A stretch of 64,000 nucleotides of DNA, taken from contig NZ_CP151726.1 of assembly GCF_038443385.1 (NCBI RefSeq), positions 8,432,001 through 8,496,000 on the forward strand. Direction: 5' to 3'. This document shows, one piece after another, positions 1 through 9,700 of this stretch. The translations under genes were made by a program, and so were the position numbers. The first letter of the stretch is position 1. Each line of letters begins with the position of its first letter. The notes under the pieces are model-generated. The model was given only the letters and a program-made list of their open reading frames with translations. It searched no databases and was not told the DNA's origin. Source of the stretch: Stieleria varia. Lineage in GTDB: Bacteria > Planctomycetota > Planctomycetia > Pirellulales > Pirellulaceae.

Positions 1-527
1 TCTGTTTCCTGCAGCAAATGCAAAAACGCATCAGGCACCGTTCGTTTGCCGCCGCGAATCAGATCGATCTCCAACGTGTTGACGCCGGAGAGCAGCAGGC
101 TGTCCTGACGCCGGGCAAATTTTTTCGCCGCGTCAGGGGTCTTGTTCGATGGACTCAAGACCTCGATGACCGTGATCACACGATCCTCTGTATCGCGAAT
201 TTCCAACCAGCGATGCGTATGCTTCCGCGTTGCACGCAACAAAACAGGTGAATCGATCGCGACCGTGGCGGCCTCGCTCGCCCCCCAGTCCCGATCCGGA
301 ATCTGAATGTCACTCACCTCCGCGACTTCGACATCGGCTCGGAGGGACAACTCGACCATTTCGTCCGGTGCATCGATCGAAACGGATTCTTCCGCCACGA
401 CGGTCAAGTCTCCGGGCAACGACTCGCTGATCGCGTCACCAATGTACGCGATCAATCGCGTATGCGCATCCGGCCACCTCGCCTGAAGATACGGATTCAT
501 GCCGGGAAACGGGTTGGTTGTTTGCAT
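1..527 (-). CDS. DUF4058 family protein, N-terminal part (cut by window edge)
   Basis: Reading the minus strand from an ATG at 527 gives an uninterrupted frame to the window edge (about 175 residues, no stop). It begins with the DUF4058 hallmark FPGMNPYLQ, followed by W-D-H and a stretch like LPGDLTVVAEESVSI, then VITVIEVLSPSNKT and ending near LEIDLIRGG. The later motifs (IEVLSPSNK, DLIRGG) resemble the PD-(D/E)XK-like core that Uma2/DUF4058 proteins share, so a nuclease-like fold is possible, but the family function is unknown. The C-terminus lies outside the window. It is divergent from the transporter at 761, with 233 nt between them and no other gene visible there. Confidence 0.8.
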   Translation of the reverse strand, partial: MQTTNPFPGMNPYLQARWPDAHTRLIAYIGDAISESLPGDLTVVAEESVSIDAPDEMVELSLRADVEVAEVSDIQIPDRDWGASEAATVAIDSPVLLRATRKHTHRWLEIRDTEDRVITVIEVLSPSNKTPDAAKKFARRQDSLLLSGVNTLEIDLIRGGKRTVPDAFLHLLQET

Positions 528-760
528 AGGGCTCCCTCACGGCTCGCGTTGCGCAGCCATACGACTCGAAACTCACAAAACCAGTATAGGCTCGACGGCG
601 GAAACACGGAAATCCGCTCCGCCGCTCTCGACATTCCCGGCTTTTCTGCGAAGTCGCTTGGTCCCCAGGGGCTCCAAAATCGCTGTCACGGGATTTTGCC
701 AGGAATGCTACACTTCGCCGATCCGACATTGATCCGCTCCTCCGTCGACGACTCCTAACC

Positions 761-2113
761 TTGAAAAACAAGCTCCTCAATCGCGGCTTCCTGAGCCTGG
801 TCGTCTCCCAATTCTTTGGGGCAATGAACGACAACATCCTCAAAGTCATCTTGACGTTCACGGTCATCCGCGGCGTTTGGGAAGGCAAACTCGGTGACGG
901 TGGCCAAGGCATTGTCGGTGTTTGCTTCACCGTCCCCTTCATCCTGCTCTCAGGGTTTGCCGGACAGATCGCCGATCGTTTCTCCAAACGCACCGTCACC
1001 GTGTGGGTCAAGATCGCGGAGATCCCGATCGTCGCCCTGGCCGGAATCGGCTTTTACACGCAGAACCTCTGGATCACCCTGTTCGCGTTGATCCTGTTGA
1101 CCTGCCAAAGCTCGTTTTTCGGGCCGGCCAAATACGGGATGATCCCCGAGTTGGTTCCCGATGGTGAACTCAGTCGTGCCAACGGAATCATCAACATGAT
1201 GACCAACTTGGCCGTGATCGGCGGAACGATCCTCGCGGGCGTGGCAAGCGACCTGTACGGCGGACAAAACATGCTGTGGATCCCCTTCGCCGTGATGACC
1301 GTCACCGCCGTGTTGGGACTGCTCGCTGCCTGGACGCTCACTCCGTTGCCGGCTGGCAACCCCGGCATCCAATACGAACTCAACCCGTTCGCAACCTACG
1401 TCGAGACGATCCGCGAGATGTCCAAGTCGCGATTGTTGATGGTGATGATGGCCTGGGGATACTTCTACCTCCTGGCCGGACTGGCCTTGTACATCGTGCC
1501 CGAGTACAGCGTGGTGCTGAATGTCAGCGACACAGAAGCCAGTGTGTTGATGGGCGTCTTGGGGATCGCGATCGGTGTGGGTTGTGCCGTTGCCGGTTGG
1601 ATCTCCGGTCACCACATCGAGCCGCGACTGACGACCGTGGGCGCGGCGGGACTGATCGTGTTCTTCATCTTGCTGGCTGCCGTCCCACCATGGATGCCCA
1701 ACCTGGGGCCGATGAAACGTGTCCTGTTGAGCAACGTCTCATTCTTCATCCTCGGCGCAGGCTTCTTTTCAGGTTTCTACATCATTCCATTGCAAGCATT
1801 GCTGCAAAAACTTTCACCGGATGATGAACGTGGCCAGTTCTTGGGCACGGCCAACGCCGTTTCGTTCACTTTCATGACCGTCAGCGGAATTCTTTTCTAC
1901 CTGCTCCGCCCTGCCTTTGGCGTCCAACCTCAACACATGTTTTACATCTGCAGCTTGCTGATGTTCCTGGGTGCCGCTTTCTTTCTTTGGAAGCTGCGAG
2001 GAACTGGAATTTTGACCGGCAGCTCGAGCGAAGCCAACAACCTCCCCCTCAGCGAATCAACCACGCCAGAGGAAACCGAGAACCCGTATCAAAGCCCCGC
2101 CGATGTGCCCTAA
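761..2113 (+). CDS. MFS transporter, LplT-like (lysophospholipid transporter family)
   Basis: A 450-residue polytopic membrane protein with about 12 hydrophobic segments. The front end, FFGAMNDNILKV, followed by a GFAGQIADRFSKR loop and QSSFFGPAKYG, is the usual pattern of LplT and of the transporter half of LplT-acyltransferase-acyl-ACP synthetase fusions. LplT flips lysophospholipids across the inner membrane for re-acylation. The substrate here is inferred from family resemblance only. The start is a TTG directly after the sequence ACTCCTAACC, with no strong ribosome site, so the exact start is uncertain. The last 40 residues are hydrophilic (SSSEANNLPLSESTTPEETENPYQSP), as often seen in planctomycete membrane proteins. 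No acyltransferase gene is adjacent. Confidence 0.75.
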   Translation: MKNKLLNRGFLSLVVSQFFGAMNDNILKVILTFTVIRGVWEGKLGDGGQGIVGVCFTVPFILLSGFAGQIADRFSKRTVTVWVKIAEIPIVALAGIGFYTQNLWITLFALILLTCQSSFFGPAKYGMIPELVPDGELSRANGIINMMTNLAVIGGTILAGVASDLYGGQNMLWIPFAVMTVTAVLGLLAAWTLTPLPAGNPGIQYELNPFATYVETIREMSKSRLLMVMMAWGYFYLLAGLALYIVPEYSVVLNVSDTEASVLMGVLGIAIGVGCAVAGWISGHHIEPRLTTVGAAGLIVFFILLAAVPPWMPNLGPMKRVLLSNVSFFILGAGFFSGFYIIPLQALLQKLSPDDERGQFLGTANAVSFTFMTVSGILFYLLRPAFGVQPQHMFYICSLLMFLGAAFFLWKLRGTGILTGSSSEANNLPLSESTTPEETENPYQSPADVP

Positions 2114-2214
2114 GCCGAGCAAGAACTGATGTTGGCGGTTTTCTGGAATAGGGGAATAATAACGCAAGTCGATTTCGTCGACGAACTTCAAACGGACACA
2201 TCTCGAATAGGACC

Positions 2215-2784
2215 ATGACGATGGAAAGTTTCTTTGAAGCGTTTCCAGACCTGCGTAGCACGGAAATGAGAGTGCTCTTTTTCGTCGACCCTGACAACAT
2301 GCGTCCTCCTGATCGACTGCACGATCAACAATTCCTGATACAGGAGTTCTACTGCGTCGATCCCGAATGTGATTGTCAGCGAGTGGTGCTCAAAGTCATC
2401 GAACTCAAAGATCCGCAGAATCCGACCTTCGATGAGCTCGCCACAATCAACTACTCCTGGGACCCAGACGATGTAATGGGAAAGATGCTCGGAATGGGCA
2501 ATCCTTTTCTCGACCCCCTGCACTATCAAGCGGAGGACGCCGAGCAACTGCTCGATTTGGTCCACGAAACATGTCTCAGCGATCCCGTGTTCATTGAACG
2601 TCTGCAAAGGCACCGCCGAATGTTGCGAGAACACGTTGGTGATTCGCCAGATTACTCCTCACCGTATGCAGGCATCGCGACCAAAACGAAGACAAAAACA
2701 GGCATCATCATGCCAACCCTGACGCCCAATCAACGCAAGAAGCGACGTCAGTTGCTCAACAAGCGAACGAAACGAGCGAAGTAG
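2215..2784 (+). CDS. Hypothetical protein with Cys motif and basic tail
   Basis: A 189-residue soluble protein that I do not recognise. It has no signal peptide or membrane segment. A small cysteine cluster (CVDPECDC, residues 47-54) could bind a metal, and the C-terminus is strongly basic (NQRKKRRQLLNKRTKRAK), which suggests nucleic-acid or ribosome contact; both are inferences. Two starts are possible: ATG at 2215 or the ATG at 2221, the latter better spaced from the AGGA at 2210. It lies alone between the transporter and the repeat-rich region that precedes the P47-like operon. Codon use looks like that of its neighbours. Confidence 0.6.
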   Translation: MTMESFFEAFPDLRSTEMRVLFFVDPDNMRPPDRLHDQQFLIQEFYCVDPECDCQRVVLKVIELKDPQNPTFDELATINYSWDPDDVMGKMLGMGNPFLDPLHYQAEDAEQLLDLVHETCLSDPVFIERLQRHRRMLREHVGDSPDYSSPYAGIATKTKTKTGIIMPTLTPNQRKKRRQLLNKRTKRAK

Positions 2785-2788
2785 CTCT

Positions 2789-2932
2789 AGACCACTAGTG
2801 CATCGTCCGGTCTTGATTTTGGGGTTAGCCGTTTTGGCGTTAGCCACGGTTGTGTCACGAAAACCGTGGCTAACGCCAAAACGGCTCATCTACCGAACCC
2901 ACGTTCTAAGACTGGACGATGCACTAGTGGTC
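2789..2932. repeat. Nested inverted repeat (MITE-like palindromic element)
   Basis: An outer pair of arms (AGACCACTAGTGCATCGTCC near 2789 and its reverse complement ending at 2932) encloses a second perfect palindrome whose arms contain GCCGTTTTGGCGTTAGCC (2827-2844) and the complement GGCTAACGCCAAAACGGC (2867-2884). The layout is that of a non-coding palindromic mobile unit. It starts only a few bases after the stop of the upstream gene. Confidence 0.85.
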
Positions 2933-3039
2933 TGGGACAACTTATCTTTAGGGTAGTGGATCTTGTTAAAGATCCTGTAGCGGTGGGATCTTTGGCAAGA
3001 TCCACTACGGCAAACACTAACTTCTAGCTGTCCCAGACC
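2930..3039. repeat. Second nested inverted repeat abutting the first
   Basis: Outer arms GGTCTGGGACAACTT... (from 2930) and ...AGCTGTCCCAGACC (to 3039) enclose an inner pair, GTAGTGGATCTTG (2953-2965) and CAAGATCCACTAC (2996-3008). The two nested elements share a boundary around CTAGTGGTCTGGGAC, so one may have inserted into the edge of the other. No coding sequence is visible here. Confidence 0.75.
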
Positions 3040-3399
3040 CTAGGCTGCGGCATCCATCTATTCTAGCCTTGTCCATTCGATCGACGCGGACAACGATGGC
3101 GATTGAAGACACCCATGTTTTCGGCGGCGCTGCAGCGATCTCGATCTCTCTCTCGTGGTTCAGTCTGAACCACACATCAAGACGTGACGTGCACGGTTGC
3201 GGTCTCCATCGATAGGGCCATCGCCGTATCGTTGTCTTCAAGAGATGCGCAGTGGCTACGACGCAGCACGTGTACGCACCTCCACCCTGCCTGTGAACGC
3301 ATCGCAAAAACGTCTTTGGCGTAACGGTACTGCGAATCACCTCTTGCAGCCTCTTGTGACCCGATCACAGCGAATGACAGAGCCAAAGGAAACTCCCAG
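3040..3399 (+). other. Long non-coding leader before the P47-like operon
   Basis: About 360 nt between the palindromic elements and the first P47-like gene. I see no plausible gene, tRNA or clear sigma-70 promoter. A good ribosome site (AAGGAAA, 8 nt before the ATG) ends it. The promoter of the operon presumably lies here. Confidence 0.4.
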
Positions 3400-5055
3400 A
3401 TGCCCAATGACACCAACAACTCTTTGACCGACTTTGACATGTGCCTCGCGTTGGCGCAGAAAGCGATCGACAGCCAAATCGCTTCCGCGTGGAAGGAGTG
3501 GGTCTCTCGCTCAGAGTTCAGCGACTCCGGCGATGACGATGCGTTCGGGTATTTGGACGTCTACATGAAAAGTCCAAAGACTGGCAAACCAACCCCATTG
3601 GGCATGAGCGCCGAACTGGCACCGCTCACCGTCAGCCTCAACGTTCCCAATGCGAAACTCGGTCAGGTGGAGGTAACGATTCGCCTCCGAAGCGGAACAG
3701 TGACTTACTTTGACCAATTCGAGTTCGAGAAAGCAACTTGCCCGATCGACAATTGGAGCGTTTCGTTTCTCACGGACTTGGACACCAAACCGGTCGATCC
3801 AGAACTGCTGCGAAAAATTGACCCCAAGGCTGCAGAGCGAGCAGACGAGGTCATCAAGAACGCCACGGAAAAGAACCCCGGACTGGACGACTCGTACTTT
3901 TCGATCGAGTACTTGTTCATGAAGTTCACCAAGATCGACTTGCTGTTGGTCGACAACAAATCCATCAACATTCCCAATGAACAAACCCCGGAAAATCCGG
4001 ACGGCATCCCACTGGCGGCACGCACACAAGCGTTGGTTGCGTTGAACACGGTCCTGCAAGGTGACGGCACAAACGAGTTCATGCTGGGAACCGTTGTGCG
4101 TCGCGAAAAGAAGAATCAAGGCGACAAACCGATTCCGACCTTCGCCATGACCGACTTCGCCTTCAATATTTTCTCCGATCCGGTCGACCCTACGGCCAGC
4201 ACGCTGAGCTACTTGGGGATGTTTTCCGGCAACGTTCTACCGAAAGGCCAGGACCTGGATCGTGCTCGGGTCAAGCTACAGGACAATTGGGTGCGTCCCG
4301 AAAGGCTTAACGGCACCGATGCGACGGTCTCGGGAACCATGGCCATCTCGGCTCACACGTTCTTGGATAACTACCTGATTCCAAAAATCACGCAGGCTTT
4401 GGGCATGACACCCAAACGCGATGCCGAGCACCCACTGAAATGGAACTATTCCAACGCTTGGGATCAAAAGCAAACGATCGACGACATCATCCGTCGCAAA
4501 TTCTTTTTCGATTGGTCCAAATCGCTCTCCGTGGAAGTCATGACGGGGCAAGCCGTCCTGAATATCACGGGGAAAATCAGTTCGTCGATCGGATACGACG
4601 GATACACGCACGGTGCAGAAGGCTTGGGTATCGGACGCTCGGAGTGGATCGCCTACGCCGGACACCGCACCATCACGACATCACTGCAACTACGCGAAAC
4701 CGGCGGGAGCGTAGGCTTCGGAATCGCTTTTGACATCCCCGATGCCGATTACTTTGGCCCCGTCGTTGTCGACAAGGACGAGATCGAAGGCTTTGCAAAG
4801 GTCAACGAAGCCGTCGGGGGAGTCCTCAAAGGGGTCGGCATCATCGGGGACACGCCAGCGGCAATGCTGGAATCCAGCATGTCGAAAACGGTGGAAGCAT
4901 TGCGGTCCGAACTCGACTCGGCGCTCAAGAATCTGGACGTTGAACTCAACCAACAGGCGTTCATTCCACCAGGAGGCGGTGTCTTCACATTCCAAAATGT
5001 TCGCTTCTCCGCTGTCGGCGATGTCCTGCTCGACGTGATCTACAAAGCGGCCTGA
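3400..5055 (+). CDS. P47/OrfX-like (TULIP family) protein, copy 1
   Basis: A 551-residue soluble protein with no signal peptide. It opens with DFDMCLALAQKAIDSQI and ends with a block around IPPGGGVFTFQNVRF followed by VLLDVIYKAA. This layout (short N-terminal aromatic-acidic motif, a 'PGG' turn near the C-terminus, a final beta strand) resembles the clostridial P47/OrfX TULIP proteins found beside botulinum neurotoxin and the mosquitocidal toxin PMP1; TULIP folds bind lipids. The assignment is from remembered family features and needs a profile search. It shares many blocks with the next gene: AELAPLTVSLNVPN, GQVEVTIRLRSGTVTY, YLGMFSG, FLDNYLIP. It is first in a three-gene operon (gaps 51 and 30 nt), with a strong ribosome site AAGGAAA. 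Confidence 0.6.
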   Translation: MPNDTNNSLTDFDMCLALAQKAIDSQIASAWKEWVSRSEFSDSGDDDAFGYLDVYMKSPKTGKPTPLGMSAELAPLTVSLNVPNAKLGQVEVTIRLRSGTVTYFDQFEFEKATCPIDNWSVSFLTDLDTKPVDPELLRKIDPKAAERADEVIKNATEKNPGLDDSYFSIEYLFMKFTKIDLLLVDNKSINIPNEQTPENPDGIPLAARTQALVALNTVLQGDGTNEFMLGTVVRREKKNQGDKPIPTFAMTDFAFNIFSDPVDPTASTLSYLGMFSGNVLPKGQDLDRARVKLQDNWVRPERLNGTDATVSGTMAISAHTFLDNYLIPKITQALGMTPKRDAEHPLKWNYSNAWDQKQTIDDIIRRKFFFDWSKSLSVEVMTGQAVLNITGKISSSIGYDGYTHGAEGLGIGRSEWIAYAGHRTITTSLQLRETGGSVGFGIAFDIPDADYFGPVVVDKDEIEGFAKVNEAVGGVLKGVGIIGDTPAAMLESSMSKTVEALRSELDSALKNLDVELNQQAFIPPGGGVFTFQNVRFSAVGDVLLDVIYKAA

Positions 5056-5106
5056 CGGGACGCTTTTCTTTTCGATCACCGTTCTCAAAACCTCCAGGAT
5101 CACTTC

Positions 5107-6693
5107 ATGTCCAATGATACGACCAACGTACTGCGAGACTTCGACTTCTGCCTTGCCATCACCCAACAGACGATCAATCGTCAAATCAGTGATCTGTGGG
5201 ATCGCTGGCTGAGGGACTCACGGTTGACCGAGGGAACAACGCTAAAGGTGTTCCCGGTATCACCCTTGGGGAAACAGAGCCCTTTGGGAATCCAAGCCGA
5301 GTTGGCTCCCCTGAGCGTCAACTTCGTCGTCCCCAATGGCAAGCCCGGTCAGGTCGAAGTGACCATGCATCTGAAATCGGGTGAGGTCACTTACGCGAAC
5401 ACGAGCGAGCCGGACGACAACGGGATGCCGACCATTGCCAAGTGCAGCATTCAGAATTGGCAGTACACCTTTCTCGCACAATTGTCTCAACAGCAAGACA
5501 GTCTCGATACGCTTCGCAACCGATCGGCCGATGCAGCCGCATCGGTGCAACAAGCGTTGCAAAAAACAGGGCAACCCATCTCTCATTTCGAAATCGAATC
5601 GCTGTTGATGGATTTTACCAATCTGGAGACTCAACCCTCAGCGACCAAGACCTGGAGCCCTCGCACCATCCCCGCGGGAGCACTGCAGCAGGCATCGGTT
5701 TGTTTGAACACCATCCTGCCGCAGCGTGCAGGCAAATTCTTGCTCGGCACGATCGTTCGACGCAACCGAGCGGCAGGCCCCACGCCAACCTTTGCCGTCA
5801 CCAGCACAGCTGTTCGTGTCTATCAAGAACGTGCGGACCGCGACGCGAGCACACTCAACTACGTCGGGATGTTTAGCGGGCACCCCATGCCCTCGGGGAT
5901 CGACGCCGCCTTCGTGCGAATGTCCGACAACTGGGTCGACTCGGCAGCGATGTGGCGTGCCAACGGTCAACTGGCAGGTGTCATGGCGATCAGCCGCGCA
6001 TCCTTCCTCGACAATCACTTGATCCCGATGTTCTCTCGTGCGTTGGGAGTGCCAGCCGTCCCCGTTGGCAATGGTTCCTGGAGTTTTACCAACGGCCAAG
6101 ACAGACAACACAGGACAAAGGATTTGGTCAAACGTTATCACAAGACAGGATTCAGCTACAAACTCGTCGTCACCCCCACTCCGGGAACCAACCAGTTACG
6201 GCTAACCGGTCGCATCGCGTCGTACTACCACTACGACGCTTACACGCTCGACATGGGATTCTTGGGCGGAAACGACCACACGGAATGGATGTACTTCAAC
6301 GGGCACCGCGACATCGCATCCAGTGTTCGTTTGGTCGAACAAAACGGAGGTTCGGGTTTCCACATCAGGGCGGACATACCCAACAGCGGCTACTTCGGCG
6401 GCGTTGTCGTCGATCGAAACACCGTCGGCGGATTCGCGGTGGTCACGAACGGTTTGGGTTCAGCAGGCAAAGCTCTCGGCCTGCTGGGCAATTCTCCAGA
6501 AGAAATCCTTTCCAGCGCGATGCACCAACAACTCTCGGGCATCACACAGCATCTCAATCAAATCCTGCAACACCTGGATTTGCAACTCAATCACCAGACG
6601 TTTGTACCACCGGGTGGCGGTGAGATGAACTATTCCAATGTCCGGTTTTCGCATGCCGGTGACTTGCTGTGTGACGCTCAATACAAACGATAA
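5107..6693 (+). CDS. P47/OrfX-like (TULIP family) protein, copy 2
   Basis: A 528-residue paralogue of the preceding protein. It starts DFDFCLAITQQTINRQI and ends around VPPGGGEMNYSNVRF and LLCDAQYKR. Shared blocks with copy 1 occur in the same order: AELAPLSVNFVVPN, GQVEVTMHLKSGEVTY, LNYVGMFSG, DNWV, FLDNHLIP, EWMYFNGHR (EWIAYAGHR in copy 1) and DYFG/GYFG-VVVD. Large parts between the blocks have diverged, so this is an old duplication with probable division of labour, such as forming a heterodimer (inference). There is no signal peptide and no membrane helix. The ribosome site AGGAT is 7 nt before the ATG. It stands 51 nt after copy 1 and 30 nt before the 1215-residue gene. Confidence 0.6.
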   Translation: MSNDTTNVLRDFDFCLAITQQTINRQISDLWDRWLRDSRLTEGTTLKVFPVSPLGKQSPLGIQAELAPLSVNFVVPNGKPGQVEVTMHLKSGEVTYANTSEPDDNGMPTIAKCSIQNWQYTFLAQLSQQQDSLDTLRNRSADAAASVQQALQKTGQPISHFEIESLLMDFTNLETQPSATKTWSPRTIPAGALQQASVCLNTILPQRAGKFLLGTIVRRNRAAGPTPTFAVTSTAVRVYQERADRDASTLNYVGMFSGHPMPSGIDAAFVRMSDNWVDSAAMWRANGQLAGVMAISRASFLDNHLIPMFSRALGVPAVPVGNGSWSFTNGQDRQHRTKDLVKRYHKTGFSYKLVVTPTPGTNQLRLTGRIASYYHYDAYTLDMGFLGGNDHTEWMYFNGHRDIASSVRLVEQNGGSGFHIRADIPNSGYFGGVVVDRNTVGGFAVVTNGLGSAGKALGLLGNSPEEILSSAMHQQLSGITQHLNQILQHLDLQLNHQTFVPPGGGEMNYSNVRFSHAGDLLCDAQYKR

Positions 6694-6723
6694 CCGCCTG
6701 TTGCCCTTTCAAGGAACCTTAGA

Positions 6724-9700
6724 ATGAATACGCCAAACGTTTCTCGACTGTCGGTAACAGACAACGACGGAAAGCCAGCGTCCCTCACGATCTCGACAGA
6801 CATCGTCGACTATGTCGAATCGGCGAGAACCTTCGGACGCGAGGATCTCTCCGACCCGAACGCAGACGGACGATTTCAACGCCGCATGGTTGCGATTCCG
6901 GACAAACAGGGTGACGTCGTCACTCCCATGGTCTTGACGATCAGCAGCTCCGCCGGCCTGTATTTGGTGCGCAAAGACGGAACCAGCGGAGACGGTGACG
7001 GGTGGCGATTGATCGACGTCGATGATTCGATCGAAGCAATGGTCGGCTACAAACCTCGCATTCGCACCTTCAATGCGGCATGGACTGACGAAGACCAAGT
7101 CGCCATCGTCGTCGCATTTGATGATCAAACAAGCGAACGCAGTCGGGTCTTTGTTGCCTACAATCTCAGCACCCGCAACACCGATTGGCAAAACATCGCC
7201 TGGCAGGACTTGGGCACACGCGAAGACGTTCGTGTGGAAGGGATCCGCGTGCTCAGTGATGGCAAGGGCGGATGGCGGGTCGTCCTGGCGGGCGACCGAG
7301 GTCCCAATGACATGCTGTACCTGCTCGACAGCCAGGATGCCAAACCCTTTGCAAAATCAACCGTCTTTAACCCCGCCGTCACCCTCGATGAGATCTTTGA
7401 TTTCGATGCGGCCATGCACCCGACGCAAGGTCCCGGTATCGCCGTGCTGGGAACCAATGGTGGAACACGCGACCTGTCCTTTCGCCCCTTCCCGACGCCT
7501 GAAATCCCCATTCCGCCCGTGGTCCCCTTGCCGTGTCCCTCTGGCGCGACGGTTATCGAATCGGGCCTCACTCGACCGGTCGGTCGCAGTGGTCGACTGC
7601 ACGCAACGAATCTCTACATCAGCGGCGAAGGCACCTACCTGATCGAAGCGGCGGAATTGCGGAACCAGGAGGAAGCTGCGGTTACCGAAATCGTTTCCCC
7701 ATCGGTTGCCGCTCAAACTCAAGATCTCGTTGTCGCGGAGAACTCAGACGGCTCCGCAGTGGTCTGGACCGTCGGACAAGGCGGCCGATTGGTGATGGTC
7801 CGAAAGTCCGGTGAACAAAACGCCCCTTGGTCGACACCGCTGAGTCTGCGAAACGATGTGGTGGCGATCGCACCGGTCCACGGTGACGATCACACGACGA
7901 CATCGCTGTTGACGGTCTACCGCGACGGTCACGCCGCTTTCCTGTCACGTGAACAAGGACCCTCGGGGCAATGGCAAGAACGCAGACTCTCGGTCGCGAC
8001 GCCGGAAGACGCCATCAGGATCACCTGCTATGGCACTTCCTTTCGACTGCTCGACTCATCCGGTATCCCCATCCCGGAAAAAAGCGTCTCCGTTTCCGCG
8101 TCGACGCTGTCGAGCGTCGTTGTCAATGGAAAGTCAGCCTTCATCGGACCCAACCTGACCGTCACGGCAACCACTGACTTGAACGGCAGCATCAACGTCT
8201 ATGACCGAGTGAGTTCACTCACGCCCGCCGTCTATCGATTCCAATCCGAGACACTCTCTGAGGCAATCGACGTCAACCCTTCTGGCGGCGTGCAAGAACG
8301 GCTCCGATCGATGACCGGCGATGAGCTTCGCGGCGCCACCATCACCAACCCCGACGGCCGCAGTGAGTCCCTGTTACCCGCAGAGTACAAAGCGGGCGGT
8401 CAGCTCTCGGCACAAGTCGACGCGGTTGCGCAAGCGATGCAGCAAGTGGCCAAGCTGAGCGTCACGACGACGGGACAAAAACTGCCTGCCGGTGTGACCA
8501 AAGCCGCAACAACCGCCTCCTACAGCTCGCAACTGAATACGGCCTCCATCCCTGATGGATTTCGAATGGGGATTCAGACAACCGCCCAGGGCGTCATCAC
8601 CATGGAAAATGACGTCATCAACGGCCTCATCAACGCGGGAGAAGCCGTCGGATCATTCTTTGCAGACATCGGAGAATCGATCGCCGATTTCTTTGAAGGC
8701 ATCGGAGCCAAAATCAAAGAAGGCTTGCAGTTCGTGATGGCGAAAGTCGAAAAAGGCCTGGAGTTCATCTGCAAAATCGGCAATCAGGTCAAGCGTTTCT
8801 TGGTGGATACCCTTGAACAATTAGGCGGCATGCTCACTTGGCTTTGGGACCAAGTCAAAACGGGGCTGGAGAAGGTTTGGGAATACCTCAAGTTCGTCTT
8901 TGATTGGCAAGACATCATCATCGCTCGCAATGTGATGGTCACCGCCACCGGCGAAGCCATCACCTATGTCGAAGGCTGTGTGGATGAACTCAAAGACAAG
9001 ACGGAGGATGGATTCAACAAAGTCATCGCGGATATCCGACGCTGGCAAGCAGAGATCGGTGTCCCATCGGTCAAACTGAACCCCGATGAAGCCGGCGGGG
9101 GTTTCGGCAAACAGTTGATGGATGGACTGAGCAGTGTCGGTGACGTGATTGACAAGATCACCGGAAACAGCGTCATCGGCTGGGTCATGGAAAAAGCGAC
9201 CGGATTGATGGATGAAATCATCACGATCGAAAGCGAGAACCCCAGCGCCCTGGCAATGAAAACAGCCAAAGACTTTGTCGGCGGGCTTATCTCCGATGAA
9301 ATCAATAATGTGATGTCTCTCTGGCAACAACTCGCGGCGGATATCGTCAGCATTGTGGGACGCGAAGTTCCTAGCCGAGAATCGATCTCCTTTGAAATGA
9401 TCCAAAACCTGATCATCGCCGTCGGTGCCGATCTTGTCGTCGGCTTCTTGGAAAGCGTCAAGGACCTCGTCGTCCGAACCCTCGAATTGATCCGTGGATT
9501 GATCGAAGTGGTCCGCTCTGCCGTGTTCGCCAAGATCCGATTCCCCTTCATCGAGAAAATCATCAAGCTGTTTTCACCCGAATCCGATGTCGACGTGTCC
9601 TTCCGGCTCGTGGACGCATTCATGTTGATGCTGGCGGTCCCATCAACGATCGCGTACAAGCTGATTTTCAACGAAGCACCCTTCAAGAAAGGTCAAACAC

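Noticed and set aside
436..1011. 191-residue reverse frame over the start of the MFS gene
   Set aside because: It overlaps two real genes (DUF4058 start and the transporter), has biased composition and no recognisable motif.
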